Below, piece after piece: positions 52,818-62,488 of a stretch of 64,000 nt of DNA. The translations under genes and the position numbers were made by a program. The notes below the pieces were generated by a model. That model saw only the letters and a program-made list of their open reading frames with translations. It was not told the DNA's origin and did not search any database. The stretch comes from an uncultured Alphaproteobacteria bacterium (GTDB taxonomy: Bacteria > Pseudomonadota > Alphaproteobacteria > Bin95). Positions within the stretch are counted from its first letter, which is position 1; each line of letters starts with the position of its first letter. The DNA is taken from NCBI GenBank assembly GCA_938083135.1, contig CALLKY010000013.1:1-64000 (forward strand), in the 5' to 3' direction.

Positions 52818-54832
52818 GCTGCGCTCCCTTCACTGGATTTAGCCGCTTTCGCGAATTCCCGCTGGAACGCCCGGCGGTGCTGGCTGCGCAGGAACGCGCC
52901 GAACAGTGCCAGAATTGCAATGATCAGGGGCATCAGGACCACGTTGGCGGCCTTAATCTTGCCTGTCAGCGCTTCAACATCACTGCGCAATGCGAACTGC
53001 ACATCACGCAATTCCTTTCGCACTTTCAGCATTTGCTGCTGGGCGGCATCAATCTCCGCCCGCTGTTCATCCGTCAGCACCAATGAGGTCTTGCCGGAAG
53101 GGTCGCTCGCACGTTTCACATTTGTCAGCTTCTTCTGCACGGCTTCAAGCTCCTGCAGCAGCTCCTGTTCTTTGGTGCGGAACTTACGCTCAGCGTCACG
53201 CTGGATATCATTGATCATCGTGAACGGACGCTGGTACCCACCCCGGCTACGCAGGCCGATAAGGTCTGCAGAACCCGTCAGATTTTCCAGAACGTTGGCA
53301 AAGAATGCACCGTTATTGGCATTTGGCACGGCGACGCGTTGCCCGAACAAATCTTGCACTGTCACCCAAAGCCCATCGGCCAGCATATCCACATCAGCAA
53401 CAACCACGAGGCCGACGGGCGCACCTGATTTTGCTTTGTGCGACGCCTTAGCCGCGTCAAACTTCTCTTGCGCCTTGGTCTTGTCTTCAGGCTTGGCATC
53501 CTCTTCATCCAGAACTGCTGGACGTGGCGGGCCATCGGGGAATGCCGTCTGCGCAATACCGGTCAAGCGCGCGGCGAGCGTAAACTTGCCCTCAGCCTTA
53601 ATATCATTGGCAATACCGACGATATCTGGCTGCCGGCCCTGGGCACGGGCCAGGTCCACCAATCCGCTGTCCTGGGAGGTCTGGATGAGTGGCTCAATCG
53701 TTAGGCCGCCAGACTCACCAAAAGGCTTGATGTGGCCGGGTGATGCGATGTGCAACTGGTCAAGCTGGCTGGTCGTGATGTCCGTCTCGCTCACGTTGGC
53801 GCGGCGAAGCGCCATCCAGAGTGGGTATTCGATCGCGAGCATGCGGGTCTTGCTAGCGTTTGGCGCACGCACTTTGCGGGCGTTTGAAATATCACCAACC
53901 AGCTTGTCCGCGGGGATATCCATCCCCCAGGCATTAAAAAGCTTTTGCAGTTTATCCGCTGAACCGAAGTCAACACGCTGAGCACCGCCACGCTGTGGCG
54001 GGCGCTGGGCGTCCGCCTCACTATGCGGATCAACGAAGGCGACGACTTTGCCACCATTCAGCAAGAACTGATCAATCGCGTACAGCGTCGCATCACTCAA
54101 GCTTGGTGGCTGGGCGATCAGCAGTAGATCCAGATCGTCCGGCAGCGCATCAACGCTTGGGTTAATTTCGGAAACATCAAAGAACTGCTTCGCTTGGGAC
54201 CAGACAACAAAGCTGTCGTCAGGCGCACCCTCTGCACCACGGGAATATTGGGAGCCCGCAATGGGCAGCGCCGAAATCAAGCCGACTTTAGGCTTCTTCG
54301 GATTGGCCAAATTGTAGACAATCCGTGCCAAATCATATTCCAGGAACGGCTCACGCTTTTCGTCAAAGAATGGGATGACCTGCTGGTGATCCGTTGCGTT
54401 AACGCCGAAGAGACCGAAATACACGGTCTCGCCAGTTTGATCGACTGGCACGCCTTGCAAGCCAACGGCGACAGCGCGGTCTTCCTCATCAGTGAACGGC
54501 AGCGGGTCAATAATCTCAAGCCGGATATTGCCTTTGCTGTATGCCGCGAACTCTTCCAGCATGTCCTTGACCCGTTCGCCAAGAATGCCGATTTGCGGAA
54601 TCTCGCGGGCCAACCGGCCAGAGAAATAGTAGCGCAGCGTAATCGGCTCATCGATCTTGTCGATCACGTTCAGCGTGCCTTCGCTCAGCGTGAACAGGCC
54701 TTCTTCGGTCAGATCCAGCCGCGCAGACTTCAGCGCATTGTTCGCCAGTGTCACAGTTGCGATAAAGCCAATCGCGATCAGGACGAGTGACATAAGGCCA
54801 AGCGCGCCGTTGGTTTTCCTACCCATAGCCAT
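52814..54832 (-). CDS. GldG-like ABC system auxiliary protein
   Basis: A 672-residue membrane protein. An N-terminal transmembrane helix (about 11-31) is followed by the GldG motif region LDLTEEGLFTLSEGTLNVIDKIDEPITLRYYFS, a large extracytoplasmic domain with DLDLLLIAQPPSLSDATLYAIDQFLLNGGKVVAFVDP, a coiled coil (about 555-620), and a C-terminal helix (about 632-650) with a basic tail. In Bacteroidetes GldG works with GldF and GldA in gliding; in proteobacteria the cassette has no proven role. It follows the permease by 5 bases. Confidence 0.9.
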   Translation of the reverse strand: MAMGRKTNGALGLMSLVLIAIGFIATVTLANNALKSARLDLTEEGLFTLSEGTLNVIDKIDEPITLRYYFSGRLAREIPQIGILGERVKDMLEEFAAYSKGNIRLEIIDPLPFTDEEDRAVAVGLQGVPVDQTGETVYFGLFGVNATDHQQVIPFFDEKREPFLEYDLARIVYNLANPKKPKVGLISALPIAGSQYSRGAEGAPDDSFVVWSQAKQFFDVSEINPSVDALPDDLDLLLIAQPPSLSDATLYAIDQFLLNGGKVVAFVDPHSEADAQRPPQRGGAQRVDFGSADKLQKLFNAWGMDIPADKLVGDISNARKVRAPNASKTRMLAIEYPLWMALRRANVSETDITTSQLDQLHIASPGHIKPFGESGGLTIEPLIQTSQDSGLVDLARAQGRQPDIVGIANDIKAEGKFTLAARLTGIAQTAFPDGPPRPAVLDEEDAKPEDKTKAQEKFDAAKASHKAKSGAPVGLVVVADVDMLADGLWVTVQDLFGQRVAVPNANNGAFFANVLENLTGSADLIGLRSRGGYQRPFTMINDIQRDAERKFRTKEQELLQELEAVQKKLTNVKRASDPSGKTSLVLTDEQRAEIDAAQQQMLKVRKELRDVQFALRSDVEALTGKIKAANVVLMPLIIAILALFGAFLRSQHRRAFQREFAKAAKSSEGSAA

Positions 54833-54837
54833 TTGCC

Positions 54838-55572
54838 TTATCCCGCCTTCTTAGAATCTACGACAACCATGGTCGCCAGTAGCCAGGCCGCCATCAGGGC
54901 CACGAAATACACAACGTCCCGCGCATCAATCACGCCTTTGACGATCTGATTGAAATGCGGCAGGACCGAAAGCCCAGCCACCGTCTTCAAAGCATCGTCC
55001 GACATGAATTCGCTGATCAGGTCCGTCACGAACCCAGCGCCGCCAGCCGTCATGAGGAAGCAAACTGTCACGGTGACGACGAATGCGATTACCTGGTTCT
55101 TGGTCGCAGCGGACAGGCAAGACCCAATCGCCACATATCCACCTGCCATCAAGAATGACCCCAAATAGCTGGCCAGGATGACACCATTATCTGGCTCACC
55201 AAGGACATTGACCGTGATCCACATTGGGAAGGTCAATGCCAGTGCCAGGCCCAGGAACAACCATGCAGCCAGGAATTTGCCAAGCACCGCCGCCCATACT
55301 GGTATGGGCAATGTGAGAAACAGCTCAATCGTGCCCTGGCGGCGTTCCTCGGCCCACAGACGCATGGAAAGCGCCGGTGCCATAAACAGATAGAGCCAGG
55401 GATGGAACATGAAGAAGGACTGCAGATCAGCATTCCCGCGTTCCAGGAAATAGCCCACGAAGAACGTGAATGCGCTGGCCAGAGCCAGAAAAATGATCAG
55501 GAAGATCGCTGCGACAGGAGTCGCGAAATATCCAGCGAATTCGCGCCGGGCGACGGTAAGCAACGTACCCAT
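54838..55572 (-). CDS. ABC transporter permease (GldF/NosY type)
   Basis: A 244-residue ABC-2 permease with six hydrophobic segments. It begins LLTVARREFAGYFATPVAAIFLIIFLALA and has the signature RLWAEERRQGTIELFLTLPIPVWAAVLGKFLAAW. It would form the membrane channel with the ATPase encoded just upstream, whose stop shares a base with its start (TGATG overlap). Confidence 0.92.
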   Translation of the reverse strand: MGTLLTVARREFAGYFATPVAAIFLIIFLALASAFTFFVGYFLERGNADLQSFFMFHPWLYLFMAPALSMRLWAEERRQGTIELFLTLPIPVWAAVLGKFLAAWLFLGLALALTFPMWITVNVLGEPDNGVILASYLGSFLMAGGYVAIGSCLSAATKNQVIAFVVTVTVCFLMTAGGAGFVTDLISEFMSDDALKTVAGLSVLPHFNQIVKGVIDARDVVYFVALMAAWLLATMVVVDSKKAG

Positions 55573-56525
55573 CAGGCCGCCTCCCCATTCAGCGTCAGGT
55601 GGCGGAAGAGATCCTCTAGTGCGGACGCTTCCGGCCTTACCGAAATCACGTCCACACCAGCATCTGCCAGCGCACCAGCAACAGTGTTCAAGATCATGGC
55701 ACCGTCTTTGGGCGCAACGATCAGCTTCGCCTGACCATCAGCCTGGGACAGGGCGCGGATTTCCTTCACTGCGTCCAGCGGCTGTAGCGCTGCACGGGCG
55801 CGCTCGGCCACATCTTTCGACAGCATTACGGCGACTGCGTTGAAGATTTCGGACCGCTGGGCCAATTCGCCGGGCGCTCCGTCTGCAATCACCTTGCCAT
55901 TGGCGATGATGACCGCACGGCTACAAATCGCGTCCACCTCTTCCAAAATATGGGTGGAAATAATGATCGCCTTTTCCGGCGCAATCTCACGAATGAGCTC
56001 ACGGACTTCATGTTTCTGGTTTGGGTCCAGGCCATCTGTCGGCTCATCAAGGATCAGCACGTCAGGGTCATGCAGCAGCGCTTGGGCCAATCCGACACGG
56101 CGCTTAAAGCCTTTGGAGAGCGTTTCAATCGGCTGCGCTACGACGCTTTCCAGATTGGTCCGCGCGATGGACGCATAAACCTTTCGGCGAAGCTCCGAGC
56201 CAGAAATGCCACGGGTCCGCCCACAGAAGTGCAGCAGGCTCCATGGTGTCATGTCCGGATAAAGCGGCGCACCTTCTGGCAGGTAGCCAAGGCGGCGGCG
56301 GGCAGACATCGGATCAACCGCTACATCAAAGCCCATGATTTCAGCACGACCCGACGTTGGCTTCAAAAAGCCCGTCAGCATCTTCATGGTAGTTGATTTA
56401 CCGGCACCATTGGGGCCTAGAAAGCCCAGAACTTCGCCTCGCCTAACCTGAAGTGAAACATCATCCACGGCGCGTTTCGCCCCAAACGATTTCACAAGCT
56501 GATCGGCCACGATCATATCGGCCAT
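55572..56525 (-). CDS. ABC transporter ATP-binding protein (GldA type)
   Basis: A 317-residue ABC ATPase. It has Walker A GPNGAGKST, a signature-motif region where LSKGFKRRVGLAQALL replaces canonical LSGGQ, Walker B DVLILDEPTDGLDPNQ and the switch His in ISTHILEE. A C-terminal extension of about 80 residues follows. The ATG at 56525 has GGGGAGG upstream; the longer frame to 56600 is not supported. First gene of the four-gene cassette ATPase, permease, GldG-like, DUF4340. The 208-base gap to the divergent amidase gene shows no clear motif. Confidence 0.92.
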   Translation of the reverse strand: MADMIVADQLVKSFGAKRAVDDVSLQVRRGEVLGFLGPNGAGKSTTMKMLTGFLKPTSGRAEIMGFDVAVDPMSARRRLGYLPEGAPLYPDMTPWSLLHFCGRTRGISGSELRRKVYASIARTNLESVVAQPIETLSKGFKRRVGLAQALLHDPDVLILDEPTDGLDPNQKHEVRELIREIAPEKAIIISTHILEEVDAICSRAVIIANGKVIADGAPGELAQRSEIFNAVAVMLSKDVAERARAALQPLDAVKEIRALSQADGQAKLIVAPKDGAMILNTVAGALADAGVDVISVRPEASALEDLFRHLTLNGEAA

Positions 56526-56733
56526 ATATCGCCTCCCCGGCGCAGTCTTTTTGAAGCGCGCCTGAACGAAAATTGGTCCAGCAGCGAGGCCTGATTCCAT
56601 GCCCCACTCGTACCAGGCCCTTTGACAGGTCGAACTGGCGCGTGCGGGCGGGTTTTACTAGGGGTGGCGGGGGATGTCCAATCCACTTTATGGTTAATTT
56701 TTCGTAAGGCTTCAAATCCCGGGAGAAGACGCC

Positions 56734-58164
56734 GTGGCGAGCACCGAATTGATCACCCTTTCAGCCGTTAATGCAGTAGCAGCACTGCGCAAAGGCGAGA
56801 TAAAATCTTCTGAGCTGGTGGAAGCCGCGGCGACGCGCATAGAGGCCGTTGAACCCAAATTGAACGCCCTACCGATTTTAGCGCTGGATCAGGCGCGGGA
56901 CGCTGCGCGAAAGCGCGAGTCGGCAGGCGTGAAGCCAAGCGATCATCCAGCGGACCTGGCGGGCCTGCCCATCGCCATCAAAGATTTGATTGACGTAAAA
57001 GGCCTCCACACGACCTATGGCTGCCCGCTCTACAAAGACAATATCGCAACGAAATCCGACCCGTTGGTGACACTACTGGAAAGCCGTGGCGCTACCTTCA
57101 TCGCTAAATCCAATTCACCTGAATTCGGCATGTTGCCTGTTTCTGACAATCGCGTGTTCGGCGCTACAGCCACACCTTATGCCCATAATCGCACGTCTGG
57201 CGGATCGTCCGGAGGGGCGGCAGCAGCCGTCGGCGCGGGCGAAGTTTGGCTGGCCCATGGCTCAGACGTTGGCGGCAGCTTGCGCATTCCTGCCGCATTC
57301 TGTGGCGTCGTTGGCATTCGCCCAAGCCCTGGCCGGGTTCCCCGTGCACCATCCAAGCGCGGCTTCAGCCCATTGTCCGTTCAAGGCCCCATGGCCAGAA
57401 GCGTCGGTGACGTGGCGCTCTTCCTGGATGCGATGGCGGCCCACGCCCCAAACGACCCGCTAACCCAGCAAGAAATTCCGGGCCAATTTCAACAGGCCGT
57501 CCGGGAGGCTCGCCCCCCAAAGCGTATCGCATTCGCCACGGATTTAGGCCTTGGCGGTGTTGACCCCGAAGTCGAAGCCATCGCCCGCGCCGCATTCCAA
57601 AAATTCGCAAGCATGGGCGCAGCGATTGAGGAGACCCGTCCGGATTTTGGCCGGATCGACGTGCTGTTCCAGCGCCTGATCAGCTTTAACTACCTGACAG
57701 AGCGCGCCGAATTCGCGGATGCTAACCGCGACAAGATTGAACCCGTCCATGGGATATTGGTTGATGCCGCGCGCAAAATGACGATTGAGCAATTGGCGGA
57801 AGCGCAGCGCTGGCGGGCGGATCTGTACACGCGTATGGCAACGTTCTTTGAGGATTTTGACGCACTCGTCACGCCCACCGTCGGCGTCGTTCCATTCGCC
57901 AAAGACCTGCGTGGCGGTGCGGATGTGGATGAATGGGCTGGCTCTAACCCGCCGCGCTGGTTCCACCAGTGCTGGGGAACGGTACCGCTCTCGAACCCCA
58001 TCCTGGCGATCCCAGCCGGGTTCACGAAGGCAGGCCTACCTGTCAGCGTGCAGATCATCGCACCGCAACGGCGGGAAGATTTAGCCCTGGCATATGGCAA
58101 ATTGCTGGAAGACGCACTGGGATTGCCAACACATCTGCCGAAAGATCCAGTTGGCGATGTCTAA
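56734..58164 (+). CDS. Amidase signature family hydrolase
   Basis: A 476-residue amidase with the Ser-cisSer-Lys triad: Lys83 in GLPIAIKDLIDVKG, Ser158-Ser159 in SGGSSGGAAAAVGAG, and nucleophile Ser182 in SDVGGSLRIPAAFCG. It hydrolyses an amide to acid and ammonia; the substrate is unknown. It lacks the neighbours (gatB, gatC) expected for GatA. The start is GTG at 56734 with GGGAGAAG upstream. The convergent amidohydrolase gene ends 9 bases beyond its stop. Confidence 0.9.
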   Translation: MASTELITLSAVNAVAALRKGEIKSSELVEAAATRIEAVEPKLNALPILALDQARDAARKRESAGVKPSDHPADLAGLPIAIKDLIDVKGLHTTYGCPLYKDNIATKSDPLVTLLESRGATFIAKSNSPEFGMLPVSDNRVFGATATPYAHNRTSGGSSGGAAAAVGAGEVWLAHGSDVGGSLRIPAAFCGVVGIRPSPGRVPRAPSKRGFSPLSVQGPMARSVGDVALFLDAMAAHAPNDPLTQQEIPGQFQQAVREARPPKRIAFATDLGLGGVDPEVEAIARAAFQKFASMGAAIEETRPDFGRIDVLFQRLISFNYLTERAEFADANRDKIEPVHGILVDAARKMTIEQLAEAQRWRADLYTRMATFFEDFDALVTPTVGVVPFAKDLRGGADVDEWAGSNPPRWFHQCWGTVPLSNPILAIPAGFTKAGLPVSVQIIAPQRREDLALAYGKLLEDALGLPTHLPKDPVGDV

Positions 58165-58173
58165 GGTGCGTGC

Positions 58174-59187
58174 CTAAAGCACGTCCATCCGATATGCCGC
58201 CGCGGCAGCGTCCGCGAACAGGGATGATTTTTCTACGTTGCTGGCGCCAGATGCGATGCGCTTGAACGCATTCCAGGTGACTTGATAACTGGTCCAGCGC
58301 TTCTGCACGGGGAAATTGGATTCGAACATACTGCGTTCAGCACCAAAAGCCTCAATGCATGGCTCGATGTAAGGCCGCCAGGCTGCAGCAACTTCCTCTG
58401 ACCCTGGCGGAATACTCTTGTCACCGGTCCTGCGCATTGGCACAGCACCCAGCTTCACGAACACATTCGGGCATTCAGCGACCCGCCGGATAGCGGCCGC
58501 CCAATCAAGGCGGACTTCATCCAGTTTATCCCGGTACGGGCCGCCCAAGATCGGGCTGCCAACGTGGTTTAGGATAATCGTCAAGTTGGGGAATGCTGCT
58601 GCAAGTGCAGTCACCTCATTCAATTGCGGATGATAAAGCCAGAGATCAAGCGAGAGCCCCATCCGGTCGAGAACCGCCACGGCTTCCCGCACGCGGGGGT
58701 CCGCCAGCATATTTGCGGCGGGGGCGACATTGTGGATTTCAGGTGCAGGGTCCCAGCCTGTGGAATAGCGAACGCCCTTAAAGCGACCACCGGATAGCGC
58801 AATATGCTGCTCCAATAACGGCTCAACCGCGCTGCCCAGCGTCATATCCACATTGCCGAACATTGCGGCGCAGGCCAGCGAAGGGCCAAACGTGCCGCTG
58901 TCACTCATGGCTGCGATACCGGCTAAAAATTCAGTCTCGCCAAGGGAGCGCGCTGCCGCCGGCCCATCAGCCCGGTACATGGAATGGCATTCGGCATAGA
59001 CCGTCGCAATCACATTATGGCCGCTCGCCATATCAGCCGCGAGTTCCGGCAACAAATACAGATAGCCATTCCGAAGCCAAAGATGATGGTGCGGATCAAT
59101 AATCGGCAGATCCGGCTCTATCACTGCTTCAGTATATGTCGCGAGCCAAGCATCATCTGGCCCCGTTTGTCCTGTATTCGCGGCCAT
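58174..59187 (-). CDS. Amidohydrolase family protein (2-pyrone-4,6-dicarboxylate type)
   Basis: A 337-residue TIM-barrel hydrolase of the Amidohydro_2 group. The metal-site strand is LPIIDPHHHLW, and later barrel ends include VYAECHSMYRADGP, FKGVRYSTGWDP, LTIILNHVGSPI and SMFESNFPVQK. Family members act on lactones and decarboxylation substrates of aromatic breakdown, but the sequence does not fix the substrate. It is encoded 15 bases downstream of purA, which may be coincidental. Confidence 0.87.
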   Translation of the reverse strand: MAANTGQTGPDDAWLATYTEAVIEPDLPIIDPHHHLWLRNGYLYLLPELAADMASGHNVIATVYAECHSMYRADGPAAARSLGETEFLAGIAAMSDSGTFGPSLACAAMFGNVDMTLGSAVEPLLEQHIALSGGRFKGVRYSTGWDPAPEIHNVAPAANMLADPRVREAVAVLDRMGLSLDLWLYHPQLNEVTALAAAFPNLTIILNHVGSPILGGPYRDKLDEVRLDWAAAIRRVAECPNVFVKLGAVPMRRTGDKSIPPGSEEVAAAWRPYIEPCIEAFGAERSMFESNFPVQKRWTSYQVTWNAFKRIASGASNVEKSSLFADAAAAAYRMDVL

Positions 59188-59202
59188 GATGGCTGCTCCT
59201 GA

Positions 59203-60495
59203 TCAGTCAGAGAATGGGTCGTGCACCATGATCGTATCATCCCGGTCTGGGCTCGTGGAGAGCAGGGCGACGGGCGCCCCGACCAGCTCTTCAATCCTGC
59301 GGACATACTTGATCGCCGCTGCCGGTAGATCGACCCAGCTACGCCCACCTTGCGTCGTGCCGAACCAGCCTTCCATCGTTTCATAGATAGGCCGCACAGC
59401 TTCCTGCAGGCGCATGGACGCTGGCAGGTGGTCATAGGTATTGCCATCTGCGTCTTCGTAGCCAACGCAAATTTTTACTTCATCCATGCCGTCCAGAACG
59501 TCGAGTTTGGTGAGTGCCAGACCAGCGATCCCGCCTGTGCGCACGGTCTGGCGGACAAGCACAGCATCGAACCAACCGCAGCGCCTGGGACGGCTGGTAA
59601 CAGTGCCAAATTCCCGGCCCCGCTCACCAAGGCCTTTGCCAACATCGTCAAGCAGTTCCGTAGGGAATGGGCCGGAACCCACCCGCGTTGTGTAAGCTTT
59701 GGTGATGCCCAGGACATAACCAACAGATCGTGGCCCGAGCCCGGACCCCACAGCCGCAGCGCCCGCAACCGTGTTCGATGATGTCACGAATGGATATGTG
59801 CCGTGATCAACATCCAACAACGCCCCTTGAGCACCCTCAAACAGCATGCGGGTCCCTTTGCGGGCTGCACTTTCAACCCGGTCCCATGTGGCTTCAACGA
59901 AGGGTGCCAGCTTCTCACCGACAGCGAGCAGCGTCTCAATCATGCCCTCGTCGCTGATCTCATCCTGGCCATGGCCACGCAACAGCGCATTGTGGTGATG
60001 CAACAGTGCCGCAACCTTGCTCTCAAGCGTTTCCCGCTCTGCCAGGTCCACAACGCGAACGGCGCGGCGGGCGACTTTATCCTCATAGGCGATGCCGATA
60101 CCCCGGCCTGTTGTACCGATGGCATCCTTGCCGCGGGCAATCTCCCGCGCCCGGTCCAATTCTGCATAGAACGGCAGAATAACGGTTGCGTTCTCAGCGA
60201 TCCGAAGAACCTCTGGCGTGATCGTGAGGCCTTGCGCCCGCACCCGCTCAATTTCTTCAAACAGCGCCCAGGGGTCTATCACGACGCCATTGCCAATAAC
60301 GGACAGTGTACCGCGTGTCACACCAGATGGCAGCAGGCTGAGCTTATATGTGGCGTCGCCAGTCTGAATCGTATGGCCTGCATTATGACCACCCTGGAAG
60401 CGGACAACGAGTTCCGCCCGATCCGCCAGCCAATCAACAATCTTGCCTTTGCCTTCGTCGCCCCATTGGGAGCCGACAACTACGACGCTTGCCAT
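59203..60495 (-). CDS. purA: Adenylosuccinate synthetase
   Basis: A 430-residue GTP-dependent enzyme converting IMP and aspartate to adenylosuccinate in AMP synthesis. The P-loop-like [18 protein letters not shown] and the catalytic Asp/His region [11 protein letters not shown] are at the N-terminus. [24 protein letters not shown] and [19 protein letters not shown] complete the active site. Length is standard. It is 3 bases downstream of hisZ, so the two genes are cotranscribed. Confidence 0.97.
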   Translation of the reverse strand: MASVVVVGSQWGDEGKGKIVDWLADRAELVVRFQGGHNAGHTIQTGDATYKLSLLPSGVTRGTLSVIGNGVVIDPWALFEEIERVRAQGLTITPEVLRIAENATVILPFYAELDRAREIARGKDAIGTTGRGIGIAYEDKVARRAVRVVDLAERETLESKVAALLHHHNALLRGHGQDEISDEGMIETLLAVGEKLAPFVEATWDRVESAARKGTRMLFEGAQGALLDVDHGTYPFVTSSNTVAGAAAVGSGLGPRSVGYVLGITKAYTTRVGSGPFPTELLDDVGKGLGERGREFGTVTSRPRRCGWFDAVLVRQTVRTGGIAGLALTKLDVLDGMDEVKICVGYEDADGNTYDHLPASMRLQEAVRPIYETMEGWFGTTQGGRSWVDLPAAAIKYVRRIEELVGAPVALLSTSPDRDDTIMVHDPFSD

Positions 60496-60498
60496 AAT

Positions 60499-61662
60499 CT
60501 ACTCATCCTTCAGGAAAATAACGTCGTCACCGCGCCAATAAGCGGCGCAATTCAATGCGGCTGCAGCTGCAGCAGAGTCTGCATCAGGCCCAAGCGCCCG
60601 CACGGTTACATAGCCAAGCGCTTGGACCTTTTGTCGGTCCTCTGCGCTCATACCGGTCGGCGTGTAGACACGGACCGGCGGTTCGGGCTTGGGGGCCGCC
60701 GCTTCGACGGCATCCATAAACAAGGAAAAACCAACGGCAGGTTCACCATTGTCCCGGTCCAGGGCCGGCGCGCGATAGCGGCCACCATGGCCAAGCTCAC
60801 GGTCATGGCCTGCAGCAAACAGGGAGAACGCAACGCCCGTGTGATAATCAAAGCCGCGATGCTCAACAAAGTCGATCGTCAGGGCTAGGTTCGGCGCGTC
60901 TGCTCGGATCAGCGCTGTGATTTCCGCAAGGCGCTTCAACCGTTCTGCTGCCGCTTCTGGCAAAGCAATGGCCTCAGCCGCCTTCAATGCATCTTCAGCA
61001 GGTCCGCCGATATTGGTGAGCGCAATCAGCATATCTGCCGCGGCAGGTGCGAGACGGCGCATTTCGGCAGTGTCTTTGCGATCTAGCGCCGTCATCAAGG
61101 CTGCTTTGGTCGCTGGTGACAGACCAAGATCAGCCGTTAAATCACCCGCCATGCGTGGTACATTCAAGTCAACGCTGATGTCGTCGATGCCAATTGCGTC
61201 CAAAGCTGCAACGGCCAGCAGCACAATTTCTGCATCCGCTTCAGCCGCCCGGGAGCCAAAAAGTTCTGCACCGGCCTGGCGCAATTGCCGGTCGCGCGCA
61301 CTGCCACCACCGGAAACCCGAAGCACCGACCCCGCATAGCAAAGCCGCAAAGGACGCGGCGCTGACGCCAATCGGGTTGAGGCTAAGCGAGCCATCTGGG
61401 GGGTCATGTCGGACCGAAGTGCGAGCATGCGCTGGGACTGCGGATCCATCATGCGGAAGGTTTCGCGAGTCAGCGAATCACCAGCGCCAGCAAGGAAGCT
61501 GTCCTCGAACTCCAGCATGGGCGGCTCGGCATGCTCGTAGCCTTCCCGCTGAAACACGGCCATCGCGCGCGCAGATGCAGCAGCCTGGGCGGCAGCCGCT
61601 GGCGGCAAGACATCCGCTAAGCCAGTTGGCAGCAAGGCGGGGTGGGAATTGGAGTAGGTCAT
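60499..61662 (-). CDS. hisZ: ATP phosphoribosyltransferase regulatory subunit HisZ
   Basis: A 387-residue class II synthetase-like protein lacking tRNA charging function, which activates the short form of HisG. Histidyl-synthetase traits are visible: LPTGLADVLPPAAAAQAAA, FRMMDPQSQRMLALRSDMTPQMARL (motif 2 region), and FDYHTGVAFSLFAAGHDRELGHGGRY. Its presence implies a short hisG elsewhere in the genome. The downstream purA shares the operon, a pairing known in alphaproteobacteria. Confidence 0.92.
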   Translation of the reverse strand: MTYSNSHPALLPTGLADVLPPAAAAQAAASARAMAVFQREGYEHAEPPMLEFEDSFLAGAGDSLTRETFRMMDPQSQRMLALRSDMTPQMARLASTRLASAPRPLRLCYAGSVLRVSGGGSARDRQLRQAGAELFGSRAAEADAEIVLLAVAALDAIGIDDISVDLNVPRMAGDLTADLGLSPATKAALMTALDRKDTAEMRRLAPAAADMLIALTNIGGPAEDALKAAEAIALPEAAAERLKRLAEITALIRADAPNLALTIDFVEHRGFDYHTGVAFSLFAAGHDRELGHGGRYRAPALDRDNGEPAVGFSLFMDAVEAAAPKPEPPVRVYTPTGMSAEDRQKVQALGYVTVRALGPDADSAAAAAALNCAAYWRGDDVIFLKDE

Positions 61663-61742
61663 GGCAGGTTATGTCTGCGCCGGAACAGTTGTTTTTCGTG
61701 CATCGCATAGCGCGTTTCGCGTCCACGTGAAACCACAAGGCG

Positions 61743-61758
61743 CCCAGTTAGGACTGGG
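61743..61758. repeat. Short hairpin in the hisZ-yggT divergent gap
   Basis: CCCAGT and ACTGGG flank a 4-base loop (TAGG), giving a perfect 6-bp stem. It lies between divergent genes and has no T-run, so it is not a terminator; an operator or chance palindrome are both possible. The rest of the 195-base gap is unassigned. Confidence 0.3.
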
Positions 61759-61857
61759 TAAATCGTCGCGTGGTATCCCCAGGCTTCAGTTTACTTGCTT
61801 AAGCGCCGCGCCGCCGTTAGCTTCCGGCGCATCCACTAGCCAAAAGGTTCTCCGCCC

Positions 61858-62166
61858 ATGGATATCGTGCTGTTGCCGCTGCTCCAGGTGATTCAGATCG
61901 CCCTCCAGCTCTTCATCTATGCACTGATCATTTCCGCAATATTGAGCTGGCTGGTCGCATTTAACATTATCAACACCGGCAACCAGTTTGTTTCGACAAT
62001 CGGGTATTTCCTGCATCGGGTGACGGAACCGGCCCTTCGACCTATCCGCCGGATCGTGCCGGACCTTGGCGGCATCGACATCTCACCGATCCTGTTGATC
62101 CTGTTCATTTTCTTCCTGCAGGGCGTGCTGAGCAATGTGGCGGCTAAAATCATCCAAGTGAGCTGA
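61858..62166 (+). CDS. YggT family membrane protein
   Basis: A 102-residue inner-membrane protein with two YggT hydrophobic segments (about 8-35 and 76-95). Between them is the conserved loop [26 protein letters not shown]. Proposed roles include osmotic or cell-division support; no biochemical function is settled. It leads a three-gene run with the DUF167 gene (4-base gap) and folD, a common order in alphaproteobacteria. Confidence 0.92.
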   Translation: MDIVLLPLLQVIQIALQLFIYALIISAILSWLVAFNIINTGNQFVSTIGYFLHRVTEPALRPIRRIVPDLGGIDISPILLILFIFFLQGVLSNVAAKIIQVS

Positions 62167-62170
62167 GGGC

Positions 62171-62488
62171 ATGACGCCCTGGCGCGTCGGCAAGCCCGGC
62201 CTGCTGCTGGATATTCGCGTGGCACCGGGTGCTGGCAAAACGGTGCTTGGCCAAGTCGAGCCAGATGCTACTGGCGTACCACGGCTGAAAATTCGCATTG
62301 CAGCACCCCCGGTTGAAGGCGCTGCAAACAACGCCGTCATCGCCTATGTCGCTAAATCATTGGGGCTGGCGAAACGCGACATCGCCTTGGCCAGCGGCGC
62401 TAAGGCGCGCTCAAAAACACTTGCGCTCAACGGCAAGGCGGACGACCTTTCGGCCCGAATCACTGCTTGGATTGAGGACGCCTTATGA
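62171..62488 (+). CDS. DUF167 (YggU) family protein
   Basis: A 105-residue protein with the DUF167 core: [62 protein letters not shown] split around the helix that carries the family Asn. Function unknown; usually encoded with YggT, as here. Its stop overlaps folD by 4 bases. Confidence 0.92.
   Translation: MTPWRVGKPGLLLDIRVAPGAGKTVLGQVEPDATGVPRLKIRIAAPPVEGAANNAVIAYVAKSLGLAKRDIALASGAKARSKTLALNGKADDLSARITAWIEDAL

Noticed and set aside
52920-53981. 353-codon plus-strand frame opposite the GldG-like gene
   Set aside because: Ser/Arg/Ala-rich shadow of the real gene, whose frame has clear domains.
59803-60888. Long plus-strand frame (361 codons) opposite purA/hisZ
   Set aside because: It lies wholly antisense to two recognised genes, spans both, and its translation has no domain pattern.
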